DNA from: an uncultured Oscillospiraceae bacterium
GTDB taxonomy: Bacteria > Bacillota > Clostridia > Oscillospirales > Oscillospiraceae
DNA length: 25,885 bases
Direction: 5' to 3'
NCBI GenBank assembly: GCA_900763675.1
Contig: CAAFLE010000108.1
Location: 1-25,885, forward strand
The notes beneath the pieces are model-generated. The model worked only from the letters and a program-made list of their open reading frames with translations. It was not told where the DNA came from and did no database searches. Made by a program: the position numbers and the translations under genes. Shown in pieces: positions 15,417-22,683 of this stretch. Position 1 is the first letter of the stretch. Each line of letters starts with the position of its first letter.

Positions 15417-16475
15417 ATGATTAAGAAAATCACCGTCATCGGCGCCGGCTCCACCGGTCATGCCGCCGCCGCGATCTATTCGATGAAGGGCTTTGAAGTT
15501 ACCTTCTATGATAACGAGTCCTTCGCCGAGCGTCTGGAGAAGGCGGGTTCCATGGGCATCGAGCTGCGCGGCAAGGTGCGCGGCATCGGCAAGCCCGCTC
15601 ACGTCACCACCAACCCCGAGGAGGCCATCCGCGACGCCGAGCTTATCTGCGTCCACGTCATGTCCCCGCGCCATGAAGAGGTCGCCCGCACCATCGCCCC
15701 CTACATTCACGACGGTCAGCACATCCTCATCGTCCCCGGCAACCTCGGCTCGTTCGTGTTCCGCCGCGTGTTCAAGGAGATGGGCGTGAACTGCGACTAC
15801 ACCGTCACGGATCAGGAGGGCAACCTCTGCCCCTGCCGTCTGACCGGCGACGCCGAAGTCACCGTCGGTATGCCGCTCAAGCCGAAACGCATCGCTTCTC
15901 TGCCGTCCTCTGACACCGAGCGCGTCATCCGCGAGCTGGAGGGCGTCTGGGAGTTCAAGGCGAACAAGAACGTGTTTGAGTGCGCCATGAACGCCAACAA
16001 CGTCGTCATGCACATCGGCACCTCCGTCCTCGCCGCGGCGAAGATCGAGACGATGGGCGAGGACTTCGTCCTCTTCCAGCACGCCTTTACGCCCGCCGCC
16101 ATCCGCGTCGGTCATATGATCCATGCCGAGCGTCTGCAGGTCATCGAGGGTCTGGGCTTCACCGAGCACGCCAACCCGCTCGGAATGTACGAGAAGGTCA
16201 CGCACGCCGACGAGCATCCGGAGATGAGCGTATTCATGACGCTTGCCGGTCCCGACTGCGTGGATCACCGCTATCTCACCGAGGACTGCTCCTGCGGCGC
16301 CGCCATCGCGCTTTCCTTTGCCAAGCGTCTCGGCGTGAATATGAAGGTCCTCGCCGCGTTTGTCGAGGTCGCCGGCATTCTCACCGGGCATGACTTCATC
16401 GCCGAGGGCCGCACGCTCGAAAATCTCGGCTTCGGCGAAGAGATGTCCATCGAGGAGATCATGGCGGCGGTCTGA
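15417..16475 (+). CDS. Octopine/nopaline dehydrogenase family oxidoreductase
   Basis: The protein has 352 residues. An N-terminal NAD(P)-binding fold with GAGSTG (9-14) is followed by an all-helical C-terminal domain. The domain's NANNVVMH segment resembles the N-x3-H catalytic segment of opine dehydrogenases, and VGHMIHAERL and the late LTEDCSCG stretch follow. Characterised relatives reductively condense an amino acid with a 2-oxo acid or run the reverse oxidation; many bacterial members are uncharacterised. AAGGAG (15403-15408) lies 8 bases before the ATG. Being co-transcribed with a tautomerase next to an organic-acid transporter, it may act on a 2-oxo or 2-hydroxy acid of the same pathway. 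A ketopantoate-reductase-like or 6-phosphogluconate-dehydrogenase-like role is the main alternative. Confidence 0.82.
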   Translation: MIKKITVIGAGSTGHAAAAIYSMKGFEVTFYDNESFAERLEKAGSMGIELRGKVRGIGKPAHVTTNPEEAIRDAELICVHVMSPRHEEVARTIAPYIHDGQHILIVPGNLGSFVFRRVFKEMGVNCDYTVTDQEGNLCPCRLTGDAEVTVGMPLKPKRIASLPSSDTERVIRELEGVWEFKANKNVFECAMNANNVVMHIGTSVLAAAKIETMGEDFVLFQHAFTPAAIRVGHMIHAERLQVIEGLGFTEHANPLGMYEKVTHADEHPEMSVFMTLAGPDCVDHRYLTEDCSCGAAIALSFAKRLGVNMKVLAAFVEVAGILTGHDFIAEGRTLENLGFGEEMSIEEIMAAV

Positions 16476-16552
16476 TTGCGCGTGCTCTCTCCGCTCCGCT
16501 CTTCCCGCCGTGCGCTTCCCTTCCGCCCGGCGGGAAAGAGGGGGTATTTCAT

Positions 16553-16592
16553 AAAAAAACGGATGCCTTCCGCAAGGAAGTCATCCGTTTTT
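16553..16592. terminator. Bidirectional terminator
   Basis: AAAACGGATG (16556-16565) pairs with CATCCGTTTT (16582-16591), and inside it CTTCC (16567-16571) pairs with GGAAG (16576-16580) across a GCAA loop; there is one C-T mismatch. A-tract and T-tract flanks allow it to end both the dehydrogenase operon (plus) and the rqcP operon (minus). Confidence 0.88.
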
Positions 16593-16603
16593 CTTTTCTT
16601 CGA

Positions 16604-16843
16604 TCAAAGCTCCCGGTACATGGCGGCGGCATCGTCCTTGCGGACGGTCTCCTGTACGGAGAGAACCTCCGCCCGCAGCGTTTTCGCGCCGAAGCGAATC
16701 TCGACAATGTCGCCATCCTTCACGTCCGTGGAGGGTTTGGCGACGCGCCCGCCGACGGATACGTGACCGCCGTCGCACGCCTCCTGCGCTACGGTGCGGC
16801 GCTTGATGAGCCGGGAGACCTTCAGCCACTTGTCGAGCCGCAT
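16604..16843 (-). CDS. rqcP: RqcP (YabO-type) S4-domain RNA-binding protein
   Basis: This 79-residue protein consists of a single S4 domain: MRLDKWLKVSRLIKRRTVA, followed by GGHVSVGGRVAKPSTDVKDGDIVEIRFG. Length and sequence match YabO/RqcP of Firmicutes. That protein binds the stalled 50S subunit with RqcH and helps add C-terminal alanine tails in ribosome-associated quality control. The start codon lies one base after the stop codon of the upstream P-loop gene, so translation should be coupled. In Bacillus it lies near mazG and divIC; the neighbour here is different. Confidence 0.88.
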   Translation of the reverse strand: MRLDKWLKVSRLIKRRTVAQEACDGGHVSVGGRVAKPSTDVKDGDIVEIRFGAKTLRAEVLSVQETVRKDDAAAMYREL

Positions 16844-16844
16844 A

Positions 16845-17255
16845 TCAGAAGTATTTCTTCAGCCCGTCGCCTGCGCCGGAGGGATCGGCGGTGATGGTGA
16901 TGGTGAAATTGATGTTCTCGCGTGCGCCGAACTCGGCAAGCGTGTCGAGGAACTTCTCCAGCGCTTCGTTGGAGCGGTCGTCGAGGATCTTGTTGAGATC
17001 GTCGATGAAGAAGTGCGTGATGTCGTAGTTTCCGGCGTGCAGACCGCACAGGAAGCCGAGCAGCATCGTGTTGCCGCGGACGCCGTAATCGTCGGTGCGG
17101 ATCAGCCGCGCCTGATAGGGAATATCATAGGTCAGATGCCGGCTCTTTTCGATGCAGACAACATTGCCCTGCTCCTTTTCAATGGCTTCGCTGACGAGAG
17201 AGATCAGAGTCTTAGTCTTGCCGGAGCCGGACAGACCCATGATAAGTTTGACCAT
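16845..17255 (-). CDS. Small P-loop NTPase of unknown function
   Basis: This is a 136-residue protein. It opens with a Walker A motif, GLSGSGKT (7-14), and has a hydrophobic-acidic HFFIDDLNKI segment near residue 81-90 that could be Walker B. I do not recognise a named family; similar short ATP-binding proteins seem to be conserved in Clostridia, but this is from memory and unchecked. No signal or membrane segment is present. GAGGTGA lies about 6 bases before the ATG. It is the first gene of a two-gene operon with rqcP, separated by one base, which hints at a role linked to ribosomes or nucleotides. It is too small to be a complete kinase of the usual families. Confidence 0.8.
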   Translation of the reverse strand: MVKLIMGLSGSGKTKTLISLVSEAIEKEQGNVVCIEKSRHLTYDIPYQARLIRTDDYGVRGNTMLLGFLCGLHAGNYDITHFFIDDLNKILDDRSNEALEKFLDTLAEFGARENINFTITITADPSGAGDGLKKYF

Positions 17256-17308
17256 AGGAAATCACCTCATTAGTAATTTGGAAAGAAGAGTTTCTTTTCT
17301 TGTTTTGT

Positions 17309-17337
17309 ATTCTACCATCATCCGGGGCGGGTTGCAA
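17309..17337 (-). promoter_or_regulatory. Promoter of the P-loop/rqcP operon
   Basis: On the minus strand TTGCAA (17332-17337), 17 bases, then TAGAAT (17309-17314). The start codon is about 54 bases downstream. The pgi promoter has the same -35 hexamer and spacing. Confidence 0.75.
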
Positions 17338-17376
17338 GGCGCTTTTCGATTATTCATCGAATGTTCAAATCCGATG

Positions 17377-18645
17377 TTATTTCAGCGCGGCAAGCCCGCG
17401 GAACATGAGCTTTTTGTATGCCTCCACGCCCGGCTGGTCGAACGGGTTCACGCCCTCCATATATCCGGAGATACCGCAGGCAAGCTCAAAGAAGCAGACA
17501 AGCTCGGCAAAGCCGGTCTCCGCCATGTCCGTGACCTCGATGGCGAGATTCGGCACACCCCCTTCAATGTGTGCGGTCTTGACCGCGGCGCGGGCAATGG
17601 CGGCGATCTCGTTGAAGTCGTGTCCGGCGAGGTAGTTCAGCCCGTCGCCGTCGTGCGTGTCCGCGGGAACGGCGTAGCCGCCCGGGACGGAGGCAAAGCT
17701 CACGACCGTCTCCATCAGATGGCGGGGACCCTCCTGAATGTACTGCCCCATGGAGTGGAGATCGGCGTTATACTCCACGCTCGCCGGGAAAATGCCGAGA
17801 CCGTTCTTGCCCTCGGATTCGCCGTAGAGCTGCTTCCACCACTCCGCCATCATGCGGAAGCGCGGCTCGTAGCACGCGAGGATCTCCACCGCCTTGCCGC
17901 TTTTATAAAGCGCCTGCCGCGCCGCGGCGTACTGCCAGCAGGGGTTTTTCTCGCTGCGCTCGTCAAGAATGCGGAACGTTTCCTCGGCGGTGTCGAGAAT
18001 TTTTTCAATGTCGATGCCTGCGGCGCACAGCGGCAGCAGACCCACGGCGGAGAGAACGCTGTAGCGTCCGCCCACGTCGTCGGGAACGACGAAGCTCTCC
18101 CAGCCGGCGGCGTCCGCCTCGCTCTTGAGAGCGCCGCGGTGCGCGTCGGTCGTGGCGAAAATGCGGCGGTTAGCCTCTTCCTCGCCGTATTTCCTGATAA
18201 GCAGATCGCGGAACACGCGGAAGCCGAGTGCCGGCTCGAGCGTCGTGCCGGATTTGGAAACGACGTTCACGCAGAAATCGCGCTCGCCCAGCTTTTCGAT
18301 CGTGTCGCAAAGCGTCGTGGCGGAAAGCCCGTTCCCGGCGAAGAGCAGCTCAACGCCGCCCTCGCGCCGTCCGAGCAGGTCATAGGCGGCGCGGGCGCCG
18401 AGATACGATCCGCCGATACCGACGACGACGAGCGCGTCGCCCTTCTCACGGATGGTCTTTCCCGCGGCAAGGATGCGGGAAAGCTCCGTTTCGCGGATGC
18501 GGCGCGGCAGCTCCGTCCAGCCGAGAAAATCCGCGCCCGCGCCGGTCTTTTCGCTGAGCGTGCGGTGCGCCTGCGCGGCGGCGGTATAATCCGGCGCGTG
18601 CTCGCCGAAGAACGGTGCGGCGCCGGTAAGGTCAACATGAATCAT
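17377..18645 (-). CDS. pgi: Glucose-6-phosphate isomerase
   Basis: This 422-residue cytoplasmic enzyme interconverts glucose-6-phosphate and fructose-6-phosphate. Phosphosugar-binding signatures are present: GIGGSYLGA (76-84) and SKSGTT (130-135), with the C-terminal GVEAYKKLMF segment of the short Firmicute form. The start is ATG at 18645, preceded by AGGAGGG at 7 bases. A longer reading from 18708 would include the promoter and is rejected. The gene is transcribed alone from its own promoter after dacA. Confidence 0.95.
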   Translation of the reverse strand: MIHVDLTGAAPFFGEHAPDYTAAAQAHRTLSEKTGAGADFLGWTELPRRIRETELSRILAAGKTIREKGDALVVVGIGGSYLGARAAYDLLGRREGGVELLFAGNGLSATTLCDTIEKLGERDFCVNVVSKSGTTLEPALGFRVFRDLLIRKYGEEEANRRIFATTDAHRGALKSEADAAGWESFVVPDDVGGRYSVLSAVGLLPLCAAGIDIEKILDTAEETFRILDERSEKNPCWQYAAARQALYKSGKAVEILACYEPRFRMMAEWWKQLYGESEGKNGLGIFPASVEYNADLHSMGQYIQEGPRHLMETVVSFASVPGGYAVPADTHDGDGLNYLAGHDFNEIAAIARAAVKTAHIEGGVPNLAIEVTDMAETGFAELVCFFELACGISGYMEGVNPFDQPGVEAYKKLMFRGLAALK

Positions 18646-18679
18646 AGTGCAGCCCTCCTGTATTTTTCTATCTGACGCC

Positions 18680-18708
18680 ATTGTACACTCTCCGCGCCGG
18701 ACTTGCAA
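18680..18708 (-). promoter_or_regulatory. pgi promoter
   Basis: On the minus strand TTGCAA (18703-18708), 17 bases, then TACAAT (18680-18685). It lies between the dacA stop codon and the pgi start, so pgi can be expressed independently of dacA. Confidence 0.78.
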
Positions 18709-18714
18709 GATGCA

Positions 18715-19860
18715 CTATGCATTCGTTCTCCCGCAGAGCGCTGCGGCGAGCCGCACCCAAAGCGTCCCGATGCCGATGCGCTCCACCGCCTCGGCGGCAT
18801 AGATGGGGACGCTTGCCACGGTCTCGCCCCCGGCAACATACCGGAGCGTGCCGAGCAGCTGTCCGGCGGCGACAGGTGCGGAAACCTTCTCCGGCAGCTC
18901 GTAAACGGCGGAAAGCTCCTTCTGCCGCGTTTTTTCGATGAGGATCGTCCCCGCGCCGTCGCACGCTGCCCGGACGGCGCTCGCCGTGCCGAGCGAGACC
19001 GGCACATCCGGCGCACCCGTTTCCGGCATGACGAGAGTATAATTGGCAAAGGCATAGTCGAGCAGCGTCCGCGCCGCGTCGAAGCGGAGCTGGCTCGTTT
19101 CACCGTGGAGGACGACCGCGATATACTCCACGCCGCCGCGTTCGGCGCTCGCGGCAAGACAGTACATCGCCGTGGTCGTGAAGCCGGTTTTCAGTCCCGT
19201 GCAGCCCGAGTAGTGGCGCACGAGCTTATTCGTGTTCGTAAGTCCGAACGCGCCGGAGCGGATCGTGTCCTGCCAGAGCGTCGTATACTGCCGGACGAAA
19301 TCGTGCCGCAGAAGCTCGCGGGACATCACGGCGATGTCGTAGGCGCTTGTGTAATGCTCCGGGTCCTCAAAAAGCCCGGTGCAGTTTGTAAAGTGCGTGT
19401 CGGAAAGCCCCAGCTCCCCGGCGCGGCGGTTCATGCGGGCAACGAACGCCTCCTCCGAGCCGCAGAGCGCTTCGGCAAGCGCCACGGCGCAGTCATTCGC
19501 CGAGACGACCGCCACGCATTTCGTCATCTCGGCGACGGTCATCGCCTCGCCCTCCTCGAGCCAGATCTGACTGCCGCCCATCGACGCTGCCCGCCGGCTC
19601 GCCGTCACGGGATCGTCCGGCGAGACCGCGCCGCTTTCAACCGCCTCCGCCACGAGCAGCAGCGTCATGATCTTCGTGACGCTCGCCGGGGAGAGATGCC
19701 GGTGCGCTTCCTTTTCGTAGAGTACCGTGCCGGTCTGTGCTTCCATCAGCACCGCCGCCGTGCAGGAGAGCGAGAACGTCTCCTCCGGCAGCGGGTCAAC
19801 GGCAAGAGCCGGTATCGTGAGGTAGAGAGCGGCAAGAGCCGCGCAAACGATCCTGCGCAT
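18715..19860 (-). CDS. dacA: D-alanyl-D-alanine carboxypeptidase (PBP5/DacF type)
   Basis: This 381-residue penicillin-binding protein trims the terminal D-Ala of peptidoglycan stem peptides. A Sec signal peptide (about 1-20, MRRIVCAALAALYLTIPALA) leads into the peptidase S11 domain with SVTK (S60-x2-K63), SAN (120-122) and KTG (224-226), the complete active-site set. A C-terminal beta domain follows. No clear amphipathic membrane anchor is seen at the end, and the protein is slightly short. The start is ATG 19860 with GGGAGG 7 bases ahead, rather than the in-frame codon at 19881. A sporulation-type DacF/DacB role is possible. Confidence 0.93.
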   Translation of the reverse strand: MRRIVCAALAALYLTIPALAVDPLPEETFSLSCTAAVLMEAQTGTVLYEKEAHRHLSPASVTKIMTLLLVAEAVESGAVSPDDPVTASRRAASMGGSQIWLEEGEAMTVAEMTKCVAVVSANDCAVALAEALCGSEEAFVARMNRRAGELGLSDTHFTNCTGLFEDPEHYTSAYDIAVMSRELLRHDFVRQYTTLWQDTIRSGAFGLTNTNKLVRHYSGCTGLKTGFTTTAMYCLAASAERGGVEYIAVVLHGETSQLRFDAARTLLDYAFANYTLVMPETGAPDVPVSLGTASAVRAACDGAGTILIEKTRQKELSAVYELPEKVSAPVAAGQLLGTLRYVAGGETVASVPIYAAEAVERIGIGTLWVRLAAALCGRTNA

Positions 19861-20062
19861 GGACGCGCCTCCCTTCCCCACATCCTATTATGAATGGATT
19901 GTGAATATTCATTTTTCCTGTCCGGCGGGAAATAATAGGAAATAAAAGAGTTTTGAACATTTCCCACAGAGTTTTCCACAGTGAATACGGCTTGTCCGTT
20001 CTTAGAATATTCACATTATGGGTTACATAACGTTACTTCTTGTAAGATTTATGCAAAAGGAA
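19861..20062. other. AT-rich intergenic region upstream of dacA with inverted repeats and DnaA-box-like 9-mers
   Basis: This is the most AT-rich stretch of the right half. TGTGAATATTC (19900-19910) and GAATATTCACA (20005-20015) form a perfect 11-bp inverted repeat about 95 bases apart. TTTCCCACA (19960-19968) and TTTTCCACA (19972-19980), 12 bases start to start, resemble the DnaA box TTATCCACA with two and one mismatches. No gene is seen and no convincing dacA promoter could be fixed. Confidence 0.45.
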
Positions 20063-20094
20063 AGCGTCTCCCCCGGCAAACCGGAGGAGACGCT
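20063..20094 (-). terminator. Terminator after the cysteine desulfurase gene
   Basis: AGCGTCTCC (20063-20071) pairs with GGAGACGCT (20086-20094), and CCGG (20073-20076) with CCGG (20081-20084) across a CAAA loop. TTTCCTTTT follows on the minus strand. Confidence 0.8.
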
Positions 20095-20144
20095 GCGGTG
20101 TATTAGGCTTGACGCTTTGACGGCGCTTGAGTAAAATAAATAAA

Positions 20145-21278
20145 TTAAAGCGAGGGATACAGCTCCCGCCGTGCCGCGGCGAGCGCGGCGCAGAACGCGG
20201 CGCACTCCTCTTCGGACGTATAGCGCGAGAACGAAACGCGCAGCGCCCCGTCGATCACCTTGTCCGGCACGCCCATGGCTTCCAGCACATGGCTGCGCCT
20301 GCCGCGCTTGCAGGCGCTGCTTTTGGAAACATAAATGCCCTTGGCTTCCAGATAGTTCATCAAGACCTCGCTCCGGTACCCGGGGAGAGAGAGCGAGAGA
20401 ATGTGGGAGCTGCCGCCGCCGAGAAACACGATGTCCGGCACGGTATCCGTAAGCGAGCGCACGCACTGCGCCCGGAGCGCTGTAAGACGCTCGTTTGTCC
20501 CCGGCAGCGCGGCCTTGGCGATACGCGCCGCCTCGCCGAACGCGGCGATCTGCGGCAGCGGCTCGGTGCCGGAGCGAAGTCCGTCCTCCTGTCCGCCGCC
20601 GAGAATGTGCGCCGGGAGCTTCACGCCCTGCCGGATGTACAGTGCTCCGATGCCCTTGGGCGCGTGGACCTTGTGACCGCTCACGCTGATCATGTCCGCG
20701 CCGAGCGTTTTGGCGGAAAACGGCTCCTTTAAAAAGCCCTGCACCGCGTCCGTGTGGAAAAGCGCTTTGGACTTTCGGGCGCGGAGCATTTTTGCGATGC
20801 CCGCGATGTCCGTCACGGCGCCGGTCTCGTTGTTCACCATCATCAGCGTTACGAGCGCGGTATCCTCGCGCAGCGCCTCGCGCACCGAATCCGCGCCGAT
20901 CGCCCCGGTGCTGTCGGGGGCGAGGAGCGTGATCTCATAGCCCTCGCGCTCGAGCTTTTCCAGCGGCTTGCGCACGGCGTCATGCTCAACGGCGGAGGAA
21001 ATAATGTGCTTTCCCACGCGGCGCTGGAGATATGCGCCCTCGAGAATCGCCCAGTTGTCGCTCTCCGTGCCGCCGGAGGTGAAAAACACCTCCTTCACCG
21101 TGCAGCCGAGCGCCGCGGCGAGCTTTTGCCGGCTGTCGTCCAGCACGGCGCGGGCGCCGCGCCCCAGCTTGTGGGTCGAGCCGGGATTTCCGTAGCATTC
21201 CGTCATCACGCGGTACGCGGCGTCCGCCGCCTCGGGGCATACGCGGGTCGTCGCGGCATTATCGAGATAAATTTCCAT
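20145..21278 (-). CDS. Cysteine desulfurase (NifS/IscS family)
   Basis: This 377-residue PLP enzyme takes sulfur from cysteine as persulfide for Fe-S clusters or thiolation. MEIYLDNAATT opens the chain. His99 (AVEHDAV), the PLP lysine Lys203 in SGHKVHAPKG, and the active-site Cys323 in SKSSACKRG are all in place. The GGGQEDGLRSGTEP segment is typical. ATG at 21278 is chosen over 21284 because AAGGATGA then lies at a better distance; the difference is two residues. It is divergent from mtaB, whose start codon is only about 30 bases away. This context suggests sulfur supply for tRNA methylthiolation or general Fe-S assembly; no iscU-like scaffold gene is adjacent. Confidence 0.92.
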   Translation of the reverse strand: MEIYLDNAATTRVCPEAADAAYRVMTECYGNPGSTHKLGRGARAVLDDSRQKLAAALGCTVKEVFFTSGGTESDNWAILEGAYLQRRVGKHIISSAVEHDAVRKPLEKLEREGYEITLLAPDSTGAIGADSVREALREDTALVTLMMVNNETGAVTDIAGIAKMLRARKSKALFHTDAVQGFLKEPFSAKTLGADMISVSGHKVHAPKGIGALYIRQGVKLPAHILGGGQEDGLRSGTEPLPQIAAFGEAARIAKAALPGTNERLTALRAQCVRSLTDTVPDIVFLGGGSSHILSLSLPGYRSEVLMNYLEAKGIYVSKSSACKRGRRSHVLEAMGVPDKVIDGALRVSFSRYTSEEECAAFCAALAAARRELYPSL

Positions 21279-21309
21279 ATCCATTCATCCTTTTTGAGGA
21301 GCGGTTTTT

Positions 21310-22602
21310 ATGCGTTACATTATAGCGACTCTCGGCTGCAAGGTCAACCAATACGAATCCGAAGCGATGGAGCAGCTGCTCCGGAGCCACGGACATACGC
21401 CCTGTCCCGGCGGCGAGAGCGCCGACGCCGTGATCGTCAATACCTGCGCCGTCACCGCCGAGGGGGCACGGAAGGTCCGCCAGACCGTCCGGCGGTTACA
21501 GCGGGAAAACCCCGGCGCACTCACGGCGCTGTGTGGCTGCTGGAGCCAGATCGACCCTGCCGAAGCGGCGGCGCTCGGCGCGGACGTGCTGTTCGGCACC
21601 GGCGACCGGCAGGGGTTCGTCCGTGCGGTGGAGACCGCCGCGGCGGAGCGCGGCGCGAAGGAGAGCGTCACAAAGCTCGACGATCCCTTCCGCCGCACCG
21701 GCTTTGAGGAGCTTCCGGCGGGCGCTTACGCCGGACACGCGAGAGCGTATCTCAAAATTCAGGACGGGTGCGACAACTTCTGCGCCTACTGCATCATCCC
21801 GTATGCCCGCGGGCGCGTTCTCTCCCTGCCGGAGGAGCGCTGCGCCGCCGAGGCGGCGGCGCTTGAAGCGCAGGGCTTCCGGGAGATCGTCGTCACCGGC
21901 ATCGAGATTGCCTCGTGGGGCAAGGATCTCAAAAACGGCAAAACGCTCATCGACGCGCTGGAGGCGGTTGCCGCGGGCGCTCCGAAAGCGCGGCTGCATC
22001 TCGGCTCGCTCGAACCGACGGTCGTGACGTACGCCTTTACGGAGCGTTTGGCAAAGCTCAGCGTCTGTCCGCATTTCCATCTTTCGATGCAGTCGGGGTG
22101 CGACGCCACGCTCTCGCGGATGCGCCGGAAGTATACGACCGCGGAGTTTTTCGCCGTGACGGAGCGGCTGCGCTCGGCGTTTCCGGGCTGCGCGATCACG
22201 ACCGATCTCATCACGGGCTTTCCCGGCGAGACGGAGGAGGAGTTTTCGCAGACGCTTGTGTTCATCGAAAAATGCGCCTTTTCCGCCATGCACGTGTTCC
22301 CGTACTCCATCCGCCCCGGCACAAAGGCGGCGGATATGCCCGGGCAGATCGAAAAGAGCGAAAAGGCGGCGCGGTCGGAGCGGGCAAAGCGCATTGCGGA
22401 CCGGATGCAGAGGGAATATCTCACCGCCTGCGTCGGCAAATCGCTCGGCGTGATCTTTGAAACGGAGACAAACGGCGAGAGCCGGGGCCATGCGGAAAAC
22501 TATACCGAGGTCGCCGTGCCGGGCAAGATGGAGCGCGGCGTTGTAAGAATGGTGAAAATCACCGGCGTGCGCGGGGAAATGCTTGTCGGCACTGCGCTTT
22601 GA
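21310..22602 (+). CDS. mtaB: tRNA (t6A37) methylthiotransferase MtaB
   Basis: This 430-residue radical-SAM enzyme adds a methylthio group to t6A37 of tRNA. The N-terminal MTTase domain carries cluster ligands C10 (TLGCKVNQYE), C46 (NTCAVT) and C77 (CGCWSQ). The radical SAM motif is C154-x3-C158-x2-C161 in GCDNFCAYCIIPYARG. A C-terminal TRAM-like domain begins near residue 365. TLGCKVNQ and IPYARG are typical of MtaB rather than MiaB. GAGGAG is about 9 bases before the ATG. The stop codon lies inside the -35 of the serC promoter. Confidence 0.93.
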   Translation: MRYIIATLGCKVNQYESEAMEQLLRSHGHTPCPGGESADAVIVNTCAVTAEGARKVRQTVRRLQRENPGALTALCGCWSQIDPAEAAALGADVLFGTGDRQGFVRAVETAAAERGAKESVTKLDDPFRRTGFEELPAGAYAGHARAYLKIQDGCDNFCAYCIIPYARGRVLSLPEERCAAEAAALEAQGFREIVVTGIEIASWGKDLKNGKTLIDALEAVAAGAPKARLHLGSLEPTVVTYAFTERLAKLSVCPHFHLSMQSGCDATLSRMRRKYTTAEFFAVTERLRSAFPGCAITTDLITGFPGETEEEFSQTLVFIEKCAFSAMHVFPYSIRPGTKAADMPGQIEKSEKAARSERAKRIADRMQREYLTACVGKSLGVIFETETNGESRGHAENYTEVAVPGKMERGVVRMVKITGVRGEMLVGTAL

Positions 22603-22627
22603 CAGACTAATTCGTTGGGTATATAAT
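22599..22627 (+). promoter_or_regulatory. Perfect consensus promoter of serCA
   Basis: TTGACA (22599-22604), 17 bases, TATAAT (22622-22627): an exact match to the vegetative sigma consensus and spacing. The -35 overlaps the mtaB stop codon (22600-22602). The leader of about 50 bases holds a small hairpin, CCCCG-CAAAA-CGGGG (22645-22659). Confidence 0.9.
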
Positions 22628-22683
22628 AAACTAAATCGCTACAACCCCGCAAAACGGGGCAAAACGGGAAAGGAAGTCCTGCC

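Noticed and set aside
16501..16539. Inverted repeat TTCCCGCCG/CGGCGGGAA after the dehydrogenase gene
   Set aside because: The loop is long, no T-tract follows, and a much stronger terminator lies 15 bases further on.
18646..18708. Upstream extension of pgi
   Set aside because: The region contains the TTGCAA-N17-TACAAT promoter, and an excellent ribosome binding site precedes ATG 18645.
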